Part shown: positions 7,894 to 16,850 of the stretch, in pieces
How positions within the stretch are numbered: the stretch's first letter is position 1
How the letters are laid out: every line of letters starts with the position of its first letter
NCBI GenBank assembly: GCA_021203205.1
Contig: JAJQBQ010000038.1
Location: 21,374 to 85,373 of the forward strand
From: Lachnospiraceae bacterium
GTDB lineage: Bacteria; Bacillota; Clostridia; Lachnospirales; Lachnospiraceae
Direction of reading: 5' to 3'
DNA length: 64,000 bases
The notes under the pieces: generated by a model
The model's database searches: none
Seen by the model: the letters and a program-made list of their open reading frames with translations, nothing else
What the model was told of the DNA's origin: nothing
Program-made: the position numbers and the translations under genes

Positions 7894-7902
7894 TGTTTAT
7901 GA

Positions 7903-9948
7903 ATGAAATTTTTACGTAACTTATTTCACAACTTCTTCCGTAAATTTTTCGGCGCGGTGAATGTCAAAAAACTTCTCCGCACAGTGGATGTCAGAAAACT
8001 TTTGCGTTTGGCGGATGTTATCCTGGTCATTTTTTTGACAATACAGATTTTTAAAGCGAATGAGCTGACGGGTGAAAATTGCCTGTCAGGGTTGACAGAC
8101 GGTCAGGCGGGGGAATATTTACAGTATTTAAAGAGTACGGTTTCCCGGGCAGGAGAAGAGTTCTTCGGGGATCTGTGGGACAATATTTTTGAAGATGGGG
8201 AAAAAGAGAATTCTGCGGGCGACAGCTCCGCAGACGGAAATGATTCTGCCGAACATGCCGCAGATGGGAGCAGTCAGGAAAATGCCGGAGAGGGTGCTGC
8301 CTGGGAACGGGCGAATGCGGATATCAGTTCCGCAGATGCTTCCGGTTCGGAAGCTTCGGACCCGGATGGAGTCGCAGCTGTGAATTTTGCCGCGGAGGAG
8401 GAACTGACGGCGGAGACAGCGGAGGCAATCGGGAATTTTCGGGAGATTACGGTTCTGATTACGAATAAGGGCGAAGGAGGGTACTGTCACAGTACTCTTT
8501 CTTTTTCTTTCACTGCGGACATCGTCCTCACAACGGGGGATGGCGTGGTGTACTTTGAGGCCGGGGATACGCTGGAGCTGGATGCGGCGGATTATGCGGA
8601 GGGGAATATCATTTCGCTGGAGAGGGCGGCCGATTTTTCCGCAGAGGATGCCGGAGAAGACGCTGTGATTCGGATTGATTTTTCTGCGGAAGAGGGAGAG
8701 AGCGATGTGCGAACTTATGCCGGCACCATGGATATTACCGTGACGGAGGACGGATTCCTGTTAAGAAACACGCTCCCTCTGGAGGAATACCTGCGCTTCG
8801 TCGTCCCGGCGGAAATGCCGGCATCTTACCCGGAAGAAGCTTTAAAGGCACAGGCGATCTGCGCGAGAACCTACGCCCTCCGAACCGCCGTCAGCGGAAC
8901 CTTTGCGGACTATGGCGCGGACATCTCGGATGACACTTCCTGCCAGGTATACAACACCCAGGGCACGGACGAAAGAACCGATGCCGCCGTACTCGCCACG
9001 GCGGGGGAGTACCTCGTGTTCGAAGGTGAGGCGGCAGAGTGTTATTACTTTTCGACTTCCTGCGGGGTGACGACGGACGCCTCCATCTGGGGAGAGGAGA
9101 TTCCATACCTGAAAACGGTGCTTGTGAGTGACGTGTCCGCGGATAGCGCCGGAGGGGACCAGGCAGCGGAAAGTGAAATTTCGGAGCCAGAGAATCCGGA
9201 TCAGGGAGGCGAAGATGATTCGGAGGCCGGAGGAGAAACGGAAGACAAAGGAGAAATGGAAGCCGAAGAAAATACAGTAGCCGGAGAAAAATCGGGAAAT
9301 GAAGAAGAGACAGAAACCGGAAAAGAAACCGGATCTGGAGAAAAATCGGGGAATGAAGAAGATGCGGAAACCGGAAAAAAGTTGGAATCAGAGGAAGAAA
9401 TAAAAGCCGGAGAAGAAACAGAACTTAGCGAATTGCTGAAAATCGAAGAGTATCTTCACCGCTTTCTGGATGAAGAAACCGCCTGCGCCGAATCCGAAGA
9501 AGCCTGGTACCGTTGGGAAGCATCTTTTTCGCCGGCCGATCTCGCAACCCGTCTGGACGGTGAAATCGGAACGGTTTTTGCGGTTGAAGTCACGCAGCGC
9601 GGAAGCGGCGGCGTGGCGGCAGAGCTCACCGTCTACGGCAGCAGCGGGCAGAAGGTGATCGAATCACAGTACGCGATCCGGGAATTCTTTCGCCTGGGGG
9701 ACGGCGCATCCTGCACCAGGCAGGACGGAACCGTGGTGTCGACATCCATGCTTTTGCCGTCAGCCTTCTTCTATATTCAGGCAGAGACGGACGGCACGGT
9801 GACACTTGTGGGCGGAGGCTTCGGCCACGGCTGCGGCATGAGCCAGAACGCGGCGAAAGCGTACGCGAACGGGGGCGCGGATGCGTATGAAATTGTGTCT
9901 TTCTTTTTCCCGGGGACGAAGATATACGCAGGAGACGGGAAGACGTAA
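7903..9948 (+). CDS. spoIID: SpoIID/LytB domain protein, expanded
   Basis: A 681-residue protein with an N-terminal membrane segment (about residues 35-48) and a split SpoIID domain. One block includes LPLEEYLRFVVPAEMPAS, ALKAQAICARTYAL and YYFSTSCG; the final block is GFGHGCGMSQNAAKAYA. SpoIID is the lytic transglycosylase that degrades peptidoglycan during forespore engulfment. Typical SpoIID proteins are 330-400 residues. Here two acidic E/A/G/S-rich stretches (about 80-160 and 410-520) enlarge it, the second containing a 54-bp repeat. The ATG directly follows the 6S RNA without a clear ribosome site, so a later GTG start is possible. It could instead be a vegetative SpoIID-like protein. 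Confidence 0.8.
   Translation: MKFLRNLFHNFFRKFFGAVNVKKLLRTVDVRKLLRLADVILVIFLTIQIFKANELTGENCLSGLTDGQAGEYLQYLKSTVSRAGEEFFGDLWDNIFEDGEKENSAGDSSADGNDSAEHAADGSSQENAGEGAAWERANADISSADASGSEASDPDGVAAVNFAAEEELTAETAEAIGNFREITVLITNKGEGGYCHSTLSFSFTADIVLTTGDGVVYFEAGDTLELDAADYAEGNIISLERAADFSAEDAGEDAVIRIDFSAEEGESDVRTYAGTMDITVTEDGFLLRNTLPLEEYLRFVVPAEMPASYPEEALKAQAICARTYALRTAVSGTFADYGADISDDTSCQVYNTQGTDERTDAAVLATAGEYLVFEGEAAECYYFSTSCGVTTDASIWGEEIPYLKTVLVSDVSADSAGGDQAAESEISEPENPDQGGEDDSEAGGETEDKGEMEAEENTVAGEKSGNEEETETGKETGSGEKSGNEEDAETGKKLESEEEIKAGEETELSELLKIEEYLHRFLDEETACAESEEAWYRWEASFSPADLATRLDGEIGTVFAVEVTQRGSGGVAAELTVYGSSGQKVIESQYAIREFFRLGDGASCTRQDGTVVSTSMLLPSAFFYIQAETDGTVTLVGGGFGHGCGMSQNAAKAYANGGADAYEIVSFFFPGTKIYAGDGKT
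9283..9390 (+). repeat. 54-bp coding repeat in spoIID
   Basis: Two units begin at 9283 and 9337 and encode GEKSGNEE(E/D)(T/A)ETGK-type 18-residue repeats inside the acidic insertion. Confidence 0.8.
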
Positions 9949-10220
9949 GGTGAAGGAAGCAGGAATCAGCGCATTCATGGAAAAACACGGAAAAAATCAG
10001 CGGTGCTTTGACGGAGCGGGTGGAGAAGATCAATGATATGTTAATGACTGGAATGACAGATATGGAAGAACACTGAAATTCAGATGACAAATTTTAGAAA
10101 AAACAGAAATTGGAATTACAGATTCGAATGAAAACCGAAACAGAAACTGTACTTGAATCGCCCTGTACGAAATAAAATGTAGATAAGCAGGCATATGTGA
10201 TTGCGAATACGGAGGTGCAT

Positions 10221-11063
10221 GTGAGCAGAAGAAAACAAATTATCCCGATCATCCTGGTCGTAGCGATCCTGGTCATCTTCAGCATTTTCCTTCTGAGAAA
10301 AGCCCCGAAGACAGTGGACAGCGAGGAGATCGGCCTGACGGTCGCATTTCTTAACGTGGGCAAGGCGGACTGTATTGTCCTGACGGTGGATGATTTTGTG
10401 ATGCTGGTGGACACGGGAACGGCAGACTCTTACTCCGTGGTTTCCGATTATCTCGCGGAGCGCGGGGTGACGGAGATCGATTATGTGCTGCTGACCCATC
10501 TGGATCAGGATCACATCGGCGGTGTGCCGTCGCTTTTGAATGATTACACAGTACAGAATATGATTCAGCCCGATTATGTGAAGGATAACGATACCTATGA
10601 GGCCTATGTGGAGGCTTTGGCTGCGCACGATATCACGCCGGTATATCTGAAACAGGAGGGCGATATCTCGCTGGGCGACGGGAATACGATCCATCTGTAT
10701 CCGCCGGAAGCGGAGGAGTATGAGCAAAGCAACGACTACTCCATCGTCAGCGCGGTGTATTACGGGGATTATTCCTTCCTGCTCATGGGCGACGCCGAAA
10801 AAGAGCGGATGCAGGAAATTCTGGATCAGAACCCAGGCGTGTTTACGGTGCTGAAAATCCCGCACCACGGAGATTACAAGTCCATCCTGGAGCAGCTGAT
10901 TTCGCTCACTGCTCCGCAGTACTGCGTGGTATCCACATCCGCCGACAATCTTGAGGAAAAGATGACCGAGTGCCTGGACTACTTCGCGGTCACAGCTTAC
11001 TACACATTCAACGGAACGGTCATCATGAAGACGGACGGGACGACATTCTCGGTAATTCAGTGA
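10221..11063 (+). CDS. ComEC/Rec2-like MBL-fold hydrolase
   Basis: A 280-residue protein with one N-terminal membrane anchor (IIPIILVVAILVIFSIF) and an extracytoplasmic metallo-beta-lactamase domain of the ComEC C-terminal type. It has FLNVGKADCIVL, the metal motif THLDQDHIGG, LLMGDAE and KIPHHGDY. In competence proteins this domain is a putative nuclease; stand-alone relatives like this are widespread in Clostridia with no assigned role. GTG 10221 is preferred since GGAGG lies 5 nt upstream; GTG 10197 has a poorer site. It converges with yihY, 6 bp from its stop. Confidence 0.85.
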   Translation: MSRRKQIIPIILVVAILVIFSIFLLRKAPKTVDSEEIGLTVAFLNVGKADCIVLTVDDFVMLVDTGTADSYSVVSDYLAERGVTEIDYVLLTHLDQDHIGGVPSLLNDYTVQNMIQPDYVKDNDTYEAYVEALAAHDITPVYLKQEGDISLGDGNTIHLYPPEAEEYEQSNDYSIVSAVYYGDYSFLLMGDAEKERMQEILDQNPGVFTVLKIPHHGDYKSILEQLISLTAPQYCVVSTSADNLEEKMTECLDYFAVTAYYTFNGTVIMKTDGTTFSVIQ

Positions 11064-11069
11064 AGCATG

Positions 11070-11978
11070 TCATGCATTTTTCAGTGTATTTTTCGTCTGT
11101 TCTGTATCCGGTTTCTCACTTTTCGGTTTTCCTTCAAGCTTCATAAACGAGGTATGAAAGTAAATATTAATCTCCGCCCCGATAAACAAAATATACATGC
11201 AGAAATATACCCACAACATCATAACAATAATGCTTGTCAGGCTTCCGTACATATAGGTAAGGGAGCCTGAATAATTAATATAGAGCGAAAATACCGTGGA
11301 AAACAGGATCCAGCCCAGTGCCGAAAATACGGAACCCGGCAGAAACGTCCAGAAGCCCATCCCCTTCATATGCACCAGCCGGTAAATCAGCAAAAACATA
11401 ACCAGCAGAAAGGCGAAGGAAATGATCTCGCGGGAGCGGAAGAAGACCGACAGCAGGTCGTAAAGCAGCGGCACATGGTTCCGGATAACATTTGTGATGG
11501 ACGTGCCGAAGACCAGCACAAGCAGGGAGAATATGATGCCGACAATCAGCGCAAGCGTATAGAGCGCCGAGATGCCCCGCAGCACCAGGTAATTCCGCTT
11601 CTCTTCCATATGATACACGGAGTTGAGCCCGCGGATGATGGAGAGTACTCCCTTGGAGGCGGACCACAGTGCGGCGATCGCTGTGATGGAGATGACGGCA
11701 CCGCCAGCGGTCTTTTCCGACATCTCATCTATGATGGTGTCGTACAGAGGGGTGATTTCCGACGGAAGGTAATTTCCGAAATCCCGCACCACATCCAGCG
11801 TAAGAAAACTCGTATTACTGATAATCATGAGCAGCAGCATCAGGATCGGGAACATCGACAAAATCAGAAAAAAGGAGGACTGCGCGGCGTAAACACCGAC
11901 ATTATCCTCGTTCATCCGCTCAACGAAATCCCGCACCACACGCACGCTGTCCGTGACGTGACTGAAAAAATTAATCAT
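11070..11978 (-). CDS. YihY/BrkB family integral membrane protein
   Basis: A 302-residue protein with six predicted membrane helices. The family pattern AAQSSFFLILSMFPILMLLL is near the N-terminus, followed by LWSASKGVLSIIRGLN and SLTYMYGSLTSIIVMMLWVYF. These blocks are diagnostic of YihY (once misnamed ribonuclease BN); its transport function is unknown. Start 11978 (MINFFSHV) is chosen because GAGGAT lies just upstream; longer in-frame starts up to 12104 lack a ribosome site. The tail is charged and probably cytoplasmic. Confidence 0.88.
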   Translation of the reverse strand: MINFFSHVTDSVRVVRDFVERMNEDNVGVYAAQSSFFLILSMFPILMLLLMIISNTSFLTLDVVRDFGNYLPSEITPLYDTIIDEMSEKTAGGAVISITAIAALWSASKGVLSIIRGLNSVYHMEEKRNYLVLRGISALYTLALIVGIIFSLLVLVFGTSITNVIRNHVPLLYDLLSVFFRSREIISFAFLLVMFLLIYRLVHMKGMGFWTFLPGSVFSALGWILFSTVFSLYINYSGSLTYMYGSLTSIIVMMLWVYFCMYILFIGAEINIYFHTSFMKLEGKPKSEKPDTEQTKNTLKNA

Positions 11979-12088
11979 GGAAATCCTCATTTTGAATAAT
12001 TGTTTATGAATCACAGACTGCCGGCCGAAATTTCGCGAGGCGGCACCTTGCACTTGAAAAGGCTTCGAATCGGCAACGCTGTACTGGC

Positions 12089-12117
12089 ATTTTACCATTG
12101 TCACAGAAAAGACACAA
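12089..12117 (-). promoter_or_regulatory. promoter for yihY
   Basis: On the minus strand TTGTGT, a 17-nt spacer and TAAAAT, about 110 bp before the yihY start. Confidence 0.45.
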
Positions 12118-12130
12118 GTTCTTTTTTTTC

Positions 12131-12159
12131 TTGATTTCCTTTCGCGAATGTGTTAGGAT
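12131..12159 (+). promoter_or_regulatory. promoter for hom
   Basis: TTGATT, a 17-nt spacer and TAGGAT. It is the best match upstream of the structured hom leader. Confidence 0.45.
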
Positions 12160-12204
12160 AGCAAAACATGCGTGTACAGGGCATAAAAAAAGAATAATTT
12201 GTGA

Positions 12205-12352
12205 ATATGACACCATTTATCGGCCCGGAGAGACTGTCTGTTGCAGGGGGAAAGCGTCTCATATTACGGAGAGATAAATCCGGCATTTGCTTTGCAAAAA
12301 TCACCGGTGTCATGTCATATTTTAAAAAGTTACAATTCAGGCAAATTGTAAC
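12205..12352 (+). promoter_or_regulatory. structured 5' leader of hom (candidate cis-regulatory RNA)
   Basis: ATATGACACC (12205-12214) can pair with GGTGTCATGTCATAT (12306-12320), closing a domain of about 110 nt. A perfect 9-bp hairpin GTTACAATT/AATTGTAAC (12329-12352) follows, 37 nt before the hom start. I recognise no S-box, lysine or T-box motif in it. No T-run follows the hairpin, so any control would act on translation. Confidence 0.4.
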
Positions 12353-12388
12353 ATCAGGAATACAGGAACAGGAAAGGAAACGTACAAG

Positions 12389-13603
12389 ATGAGTAAGGTT
12401 GCAATTTTGGGCTACGGCACGGTCGGTTCGGGAATCTATGACGTGCTGACCACAAACAGCGATGAGATCGCAAAGAACGCGGGGGAACCGGTGGAGGTGA
12501 AATACGTTCTGGATTTGCGGGAATTTCCGGGAGACCCGGTCGGCGAAGTGCTCGTGCATGATTTCGATGTGATCCTGCACGACCCGGAAGTGAGCGTGGT
12601 GGCGGAGGCCATGGGCGGTTTGAAACCGGCGTACTCCTTCGCAAAGGCCGCACTGGAGGCCGGAAAGAGCTACTGCACGTCGAACAAGGAGCTGGTGGAG
12701 GCCTACGGCGCGGATCTGATCGCCACGGCGGCGGCCCACAATTGTAATTTTCTGTTTGAGGCCAGCGTCGGCGGGGGTATCCCGATCATCCGCCCGATGC
12801 GCGAAAGCCTTACTTCGGACAGGATTCTGGCAATCACGGGCATCTTAAACGGCACTACCAACTACATCCTCACCAATATGGCAAGCGGGAAAAAGGAGTT
12901 CGGCGAGGCCCTGGCGGAGGCGCAGCAGCTGGGCTATGCGGAGCGCGACCCGTCCGCGGACATCGCCGGCGGCGATGCCTCCCGCAAGATCGCGATTCTC
13001 GCGTCCCTCGCCTTCGGGAAAGATGTTCATTTCACGGAAGTATATACGGAGGGCATTGAAAATATTCACCCGGAAGACTTCCTCTATGCAAAAAAGCTCG
13101 GCATGGCTATCAAGCTCTTAAGCGATACCCGCACGATCCGTCAGCATTATTACGCCTGCGTGGCGCCGATGCTGGTGGATATGAATCACCCGCTCTATGC
13201 GGTGAACAGCGTGTATAACGGCATCATGGTACAGGGAAACAAGGTCGGTCTGCTGATGTTCTTCGGCAGCGGCGCGGGCAAGCTTCCGACGGCCAGCGCG
13301 GTGGTCTCGGATATCGTGGAGGCAGTGAAGAATCCGGGCAGGCACCTGCCGGTACACTGGTCCGAAGAAAAACTGGAGCTGTCCGACTTTAAGACATCCG
13401 TGAAGCGGTTCCTGGTGCGCGTTTCAGGCTCCCTGGAAGAAAAGAAGGAGCTCTGCGAGCGGCTGTTTGCCCCCTGCAAGTATCTCGAGGTGGAGGAGCT
13501 CACCGGCGAGTTCGGCGTGCTGACACGCACCATGAGCGAGACGGAATTCGAGGAAGCTGCGGCACAGATGCCGGGACTGATTACACGGATTCGACTGGCG
13601 TAA
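12389..13603 (+). CDS. hom: homoserine dehydrogenase
   Basis: A 404-residue enzyme that reduces aspartate semialdehyde to homoserine, the branch point to threonine and methionine. Visible motifs are the Rossmann GYGTVGSG at the N-terminus, SNKELVE, GGGIPIIRP, NGTTNYILT and YAERDPSADI-GGDASRKIAILA, the family catalytic block. The last 80 residues (FLVRVSGSL...) look like an ACT domain, so threonine feedback is likely. It is followed after 54 bp by an apgM-type gene, a pairing that suggests this enzyme's product is phosphorylated by that neighbour. A long structured leader precedes it. Confidence 0.95.
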   Translation: MSKVAILGYGTVGSGIYDVLTTNSDEIAKNAGEPVEVKYVLDLREFPGDPVGEVLVHDFDVILHDPEVSVVAEAMGGLKPAYSFAKAALEAGKSYCTSNKELVEAYGADLIATAAAHNCNFLFEASVGGGIPIIRPMRESLTSDRILAITGILNGTTNYILTNMASGKKEFGEALAEAQQLGYAERDPSADIAGGDASRKIAILASLAFGKDVHFTEVYTEGIENIHPEDFLYAKKLGMAIKLLSDTRTIRQHYYACVAPMLVDMNHPLYAVNSVYNGIMVQGNKVGLLMFFGSGAGKLPTASAVVSDIVEAVKNPGRHLPVHWSEEKLELSDFKTSVKRFLVRVSGSLEEKKELCERLFAPCKYLEVEELTGEFGVLTRTMSETEFEEAAAQMPGLITRIRLA

Positions 13604-13657
13604 AAAAATTGTGCGGCTGGTGAAAGAAAAATCCGGGATGGGAGGAAGAAGGTTCTC

Positions 13658-14860
13658 ATGAAATATATCATAGTTTTAGGTGACGGCATGGCCGATTACC
13701 CGATCGAAGCGCTTGACGGAAAAACGCCCCTCGAGGTGGCGAAGACCCCGGAGATGGATCGGCTCTCAAAATTATCCGAGATCGGTCTTGTGCACACTGT
13801 GCCCGACGGCATGAAGCCGGGCAGCGACACGGCAAACCTTTCGGTGCTGGGTTACAATCCCAGAATCTACTACAGCGGGCGTTCGCCGTTAGAGGCCTTA
13901 AGCATCGGTGTGGACATGAAGGACACGGACGTGGCCCTTCGCTGCAACCTGGTCACGGTTTCCGATGACGACCTGCCTTATGAAAAGAAGACCATCATTG
14001 ACCACAGCTCCGGCGAGATCACGACGGAGGAGGCCGCCGAGCTGATGAAGGCCGTGCGCGACGCCTTTGAGGACGATAAATTCAAATTTTATCTCGGCGT
14101 ATCCTACCGCCATCTGCTGATCTGGGACAGGGGAGATGTGATTGATCTCGCACAGCCCCACGACCACCTGGGTGAGGTTATCGGCGCGTATCTGCCGGAA
14201 CAGCCCAGGCTCCGGAAGATGATGGAACAGAGTTACGATATTTTAAACAGTCATCCGATCAATCAGAAGCGCAGGGAGCGGGGGCTAAATCCCGCCAATT
14301 CCCTCTGGTTCTGGGGCGCGGGCAAAAAGCCGGCACTCACCTCCTTCTCCGAAAAGACGGGCAAGAAGGGCGCCATGATCTCCGCGGTGGATCTTCTGCG
14401 CGGCATCGCGGTGGGATCGGGCTTAAAGAAAGTGATCGTCCCGGGCGCGGACGGCACCCTCCACACCAATTACGAGGGCAAGGCCAACGCGGCTGCCGAC
14501 GTGCTGCTGAACGAGGACTATGATTTCGCGTACATCCACGTGGAAGCGCCGGACGAGATGGGCCACCAGGGAAGCATCGAGCGCAAGATTCAGGCCATCG
14601 AAAACCTGGATCAGCGTGTCATCTCCGTGGTGCTCAGGCGCATGGAGGAGGCCGCGGAAGATTACCGCATGCTGATCCTGCCCGACCACCCGACGCCGAT
14701 TGCCTTAAGGACACACACCTCCGACCCGGTGCCGTACCTGCTCTACGACAGCACGGATGAGTGCAGCGAGACATGGAATTACAATGAACGGGAAGCGAAG
14801 GCTTCCGGAAATTATGTGGATGAAGGGTATCAGATCATAGAAAAACTGTTTGAGAGGTAG
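13658..14860 (+). CDS. apgM-type phosphoglycerate mutase / probable alternative homoserine kinase
   Basis: A 400-residue alkaline-phosphatase-superfamily protein of the archaeal-type cofactor-independent phosphoglycerate mutase family. It has VLGDGMADYP with the metal aspartate, MKPGSDTANLSVLGY with the active serine region, HVEAPDEMGHQG and LPDHPTP-RTHTSDPVP with metal histidines. Members next to homoserine dehydrogenase have been proposed to replace ThrB as homoserine kinase. The 54-bp spacing to hom and the absence of thrB in the window favour that reading, but glycolytic mutase activity cannot be excluded. The start follows a good GGAGGAAG site. Confidence 0.85.
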   Translation: MKYIIVLGDGMADYPIEALDGKTPLEVAKTPEMDRLSKLSEIGLVHTVPDGMKPGSDTANLSVLGYNPRIYYSGRSPLEALSIGVDMKDTDVALRCNLVTVSDDDLPYEKKTIIDHSSGEITTEEAAELMKAVRDAFEDDKFKFYLGVSYRHLLIWDRGDVIDLAQPHDHLGEVIGAYLPEQPRLRKMMEQSYDILNSHPINQKRRERGLNPANSLWFWGAGKKPALTSFSEKTGKKGAMISAVDLLRGIAVGSGLKKVIVPGADGTLHTNYEGKANAAADVLLNEDYDFAYIHVEAPDEMGHQGSIERKIQAIENLDQRVISVVLRRMEEAAEDYRMLILPDHPTPIALRTHTSDPVPYLLYDSTDECSETWNYNEREAKASGNYVDEGYQIIEKLFER

Positions 14861-14988
14861 AAAACATTCACAGAGGAATGATACGGGTTGATGGATGAAC
14901 GTTTTCTCTGACAGGTAAGCATTTTTTGCTTTAAAAAGAAAGTTTACAAGTATACCAGGAAAATCAGAAGACAGGTGGTGACGTCAAA

Positions 14989-15915
14989 ATGGGAAAACTC
15001 TCTGATGTGATAAAGCACGCGGGAGAATTAAGCGAGGAAACAGACGACGAAGATCTCTGGGAGGACGAAGAACCGGAGTCGGAAACGGCAGAGACAGAGC
15101 CTGAAAATGAACAGGCGGAAGACGGCCGCCGGGATCCGAAGGCCGCCGGGGACGTTCCGGAAGAAGACTTTTCAGAGACAGACGCAGGCGCTGCCGATAC
15201 CCGGGGTTGGACAGATTCTGCTGCCGATGAGGCCGGGAAAACTGATTTCGCGGCTGAAAACATGGTTGTGCCGACAGAAGAAGAAAATGAAGCAACGGCT
15301 GAGGAAAATTCCGAACCTGCGGAAGACACGGAGCCGGAGTGTAATGAGGAAGGTGTCCCCTTAAAAGATATCCTCTACGCGGAAAATCTTCGCAGCCGCG
15401 GAAAGAGCGGGAAGGATCAGATTATTGTGCAGTCCGTATATGACCGGAAAACCATCCGGGACATGCTGTTTCGCCATGCCTATCTGTCAACCGGTGGCTA
15501 TTGCGGTCTGCTCATCAGTTTCTGTTCCATCGGAGCGGCCATCTACACCTACGGGAGAATTCAGGTGTGGATTTCTTTCGTATTGTTGCTCGCAGGGTGC
15601 ATTTTTACCGTAATTGAGCCGTTTCTGCTGCGCGACCGGGCAAAGCAGATGACGAGACAGGGCGGCATCTACTATATGCCGATCCTGTTTGTTCTCACGC
15701 CTTACGGAATTGAACTGACGAGAAACGGAAATCATGCCTCCCACGACTGGGGTGACATCACCAGGGTCACCACGACAAAGTATGCCGTGGTCATGTACAA
15801 GGGAAGGCACACGGCTTTGGTGCTGACAAAGCGGGGGATCGGAGATCAGAAGGATCGGCTTTACGCCATGATCCGGCAGTGTGCGCGAAACGCGAAGTAT
15901 ATGAAATTAAAGTAG
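14989..15915 (+). CDS. YcxB-like membrane protein with acidic N-terminus
   Basis: A 308-residue protein. The first 125 residues are almost entirely acidic (E/D/T/A-rich) and unlikely to fold. Then come two membrane helices (YCGLLISFCSIGAAIYTY and WISFVLLLAGCIFTVIEPFLL) and a C-terminal YcxB-like domain with FVLTPYGIELTR and a WGDITRV block. YcxB-like proteins are small membrane proteins of unknown function. Start 14989 follows AGGTGGTG. No operon partner is evident; a minisatellite separates it from tsaE. Confidence 0.65.
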   Translation: MGKLSDVIKHAGELSEETDDEDLWEDEEPESETAETEPENEQAEDGRRDPKAAGDVPEEDFSETDAGAADTRGWTDSAADEAGKTDFAAENMVVPTEEENEATAEENSEPAEDTEPECNEEGVPLKDILYAENLRSRGKSGKDQIIVQSVYDRKTIRDMLFRHAYLSTGGYCGLLISFCSIGAAIYTYGRIQVWISFVLLLAGCIFTVIEPFLLRDRAKQMTRQGGIYYMPILFVLTPYGIELTRNGNHASHDWGDITRVTTTKYAVVMYKGRHTALVLTKRGIGDQKDRLYAMIRQCARNAKYMKLK

Positions 15916-15955
15916 CCGCGATAAACAGGAAACCTTATACGAATGGGCTATCATA

Positions 15956-16080
15956 TGAAGCAAACCTGAGCACCTGCATGTTTTTTATAAAGTAAACCTG
16001 AGTGGCTGTATGTTTTTGTGAAGCAGACTTGAGTGGCTGCGTGTATTTTTCTAAGAAGCGAATCGAAATGGTCACGTGTG
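15956..16080 (+). repeat. 31-35 bp tandem repeat upstream of tsaE
   Basis: Four imperfect units with cores AAGCAAACCTGAG, AAGTAAACCTGAG, AAGCAGACTTGAG and AAGCGAATCGAAA begin near 15956, 15988, 16019 and 16054. Each ends in a TGTTTTT-like tract. It fills the gap before tsaE up to its ribosome site. Confidence 0.75.
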
Positions 16081-16104
16081 CTATATAGAAACAGGAATTA
16101 TTTC

Positions 16105-16608
16105 ATGAATACGTACTATGAATTAAAAGAAGTATTGAGACGGGCGGATTTAAATTTAAATCATCGGGACTCCAATCCAAAAACACCGGAGTTTGAGTCC
16201 GCCTCGCCGGAAGAAACCTTTGCATTTGCCCGGGCACTGGGAGAGATCGCGGTGCCCGGGCAGATCATCTGCCTGGAAGGAGATCTGGGCGCGGGGAAAA
16301 CCGTATTTGCCAAAGGCCTGGCTGTGGGGCTGGGCGTCACGGAATCCGTGGTCAGCCCGACCTTTACCATTCTTCAGGTCTATGAGAGCGGGCGGCTGCC
16401 GCTGTATCACTTTGATGCCTACCGCATCGGAAGCCCGGACGAGATGGACGAGATCGGCTGGGAGGAGTATGCCTATGGCGGCGGCGTGACCGTCGTGGAA
16501 TGGCCCTCCATGATTGAGGAACTGATCCCGGCGGAAGCCCTTACAGTCAGGATTGAACGTGACCCGGGAAAAGGGTATGACGCCAGGCGGATTTTGCTCG
16601 AAGCCTGA
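16105..16608 (+). CDS. tsaE: tRNA threonylcarbamoyladenosine synthesis ATPase TsaE
   Basis: A 167-residue P-loop ATPase that assists TsaB/TsaD in forming t6A37 on ANN-decoding tRNAs. The Walker A motif is GDLGAGKT, followed by SPTFTILQVYE, YHFDAYRI and VTVVEWP, all typical of TsaE. Start 16105 is supported by AGGA 8 nt upstream; the longer frame at 16033 runs through the repeat array. The N-terminus is about 30 residues longer than usual. It heads the tsaE-tsaB-rnz-tsaD cluster. Confidence 0.92.
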   Translation: MNTYYELKEVLRRADLNLNHRDSNPKTPEFESASPEETFAFARALGEIAVPGQIICLEGDLGAGKTVFAKGLAVGLGVTESVVSPTFTILQVYESGRLPLYHFDAYRIGSPDEMDEIGWEEYAYGGGVTVVEWPSMIEELIPAEALTVRIERDPGKGYDARRILLEA

Positions 16609-16850
16609 TGATATTTCCACAGAGATATTCATCATTTTTCACAGCGATCGGAAGCGCATATAAATGAATCGGAAAATAGATTTTTTCAATGAAACGATCT
16701 GCATTACCTGTTTTGTATTGAAATGACGCAGGTATTCAAAACAAATAGATTTATTTGATTGTGCCGACAACATGGTAAAAGAAGCAGATATCTCTGTGAT
16801 TTATAAAAAATTTCGCTGAGAAGCTTATATGCTCAGAAATAAGGAATATT

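Larger units (their letters stand above)
11979..12388. other. 410-bp divergent regulatory region (yihY / hom)
   Basis: No gene is supported. Back-to-back promoters are visible (12089-12117 minus, 12131-12159 plus). The hom transcript would carry a leader of about 220 nt with long-range complementarity (12205-12214 with 12306-12320) and a hairpin at 12329-12352. Positions 12007-12055 resemble 53237-53285 (CCGAARTTTCGCGARGCG). Confidence 0.55.

Noticed and set aside
10064..10220. Possible further repeat (CAGAAA-rich) before the MBL gene
   Set aside because: The similarity between units is too weak and irregular to call an array.
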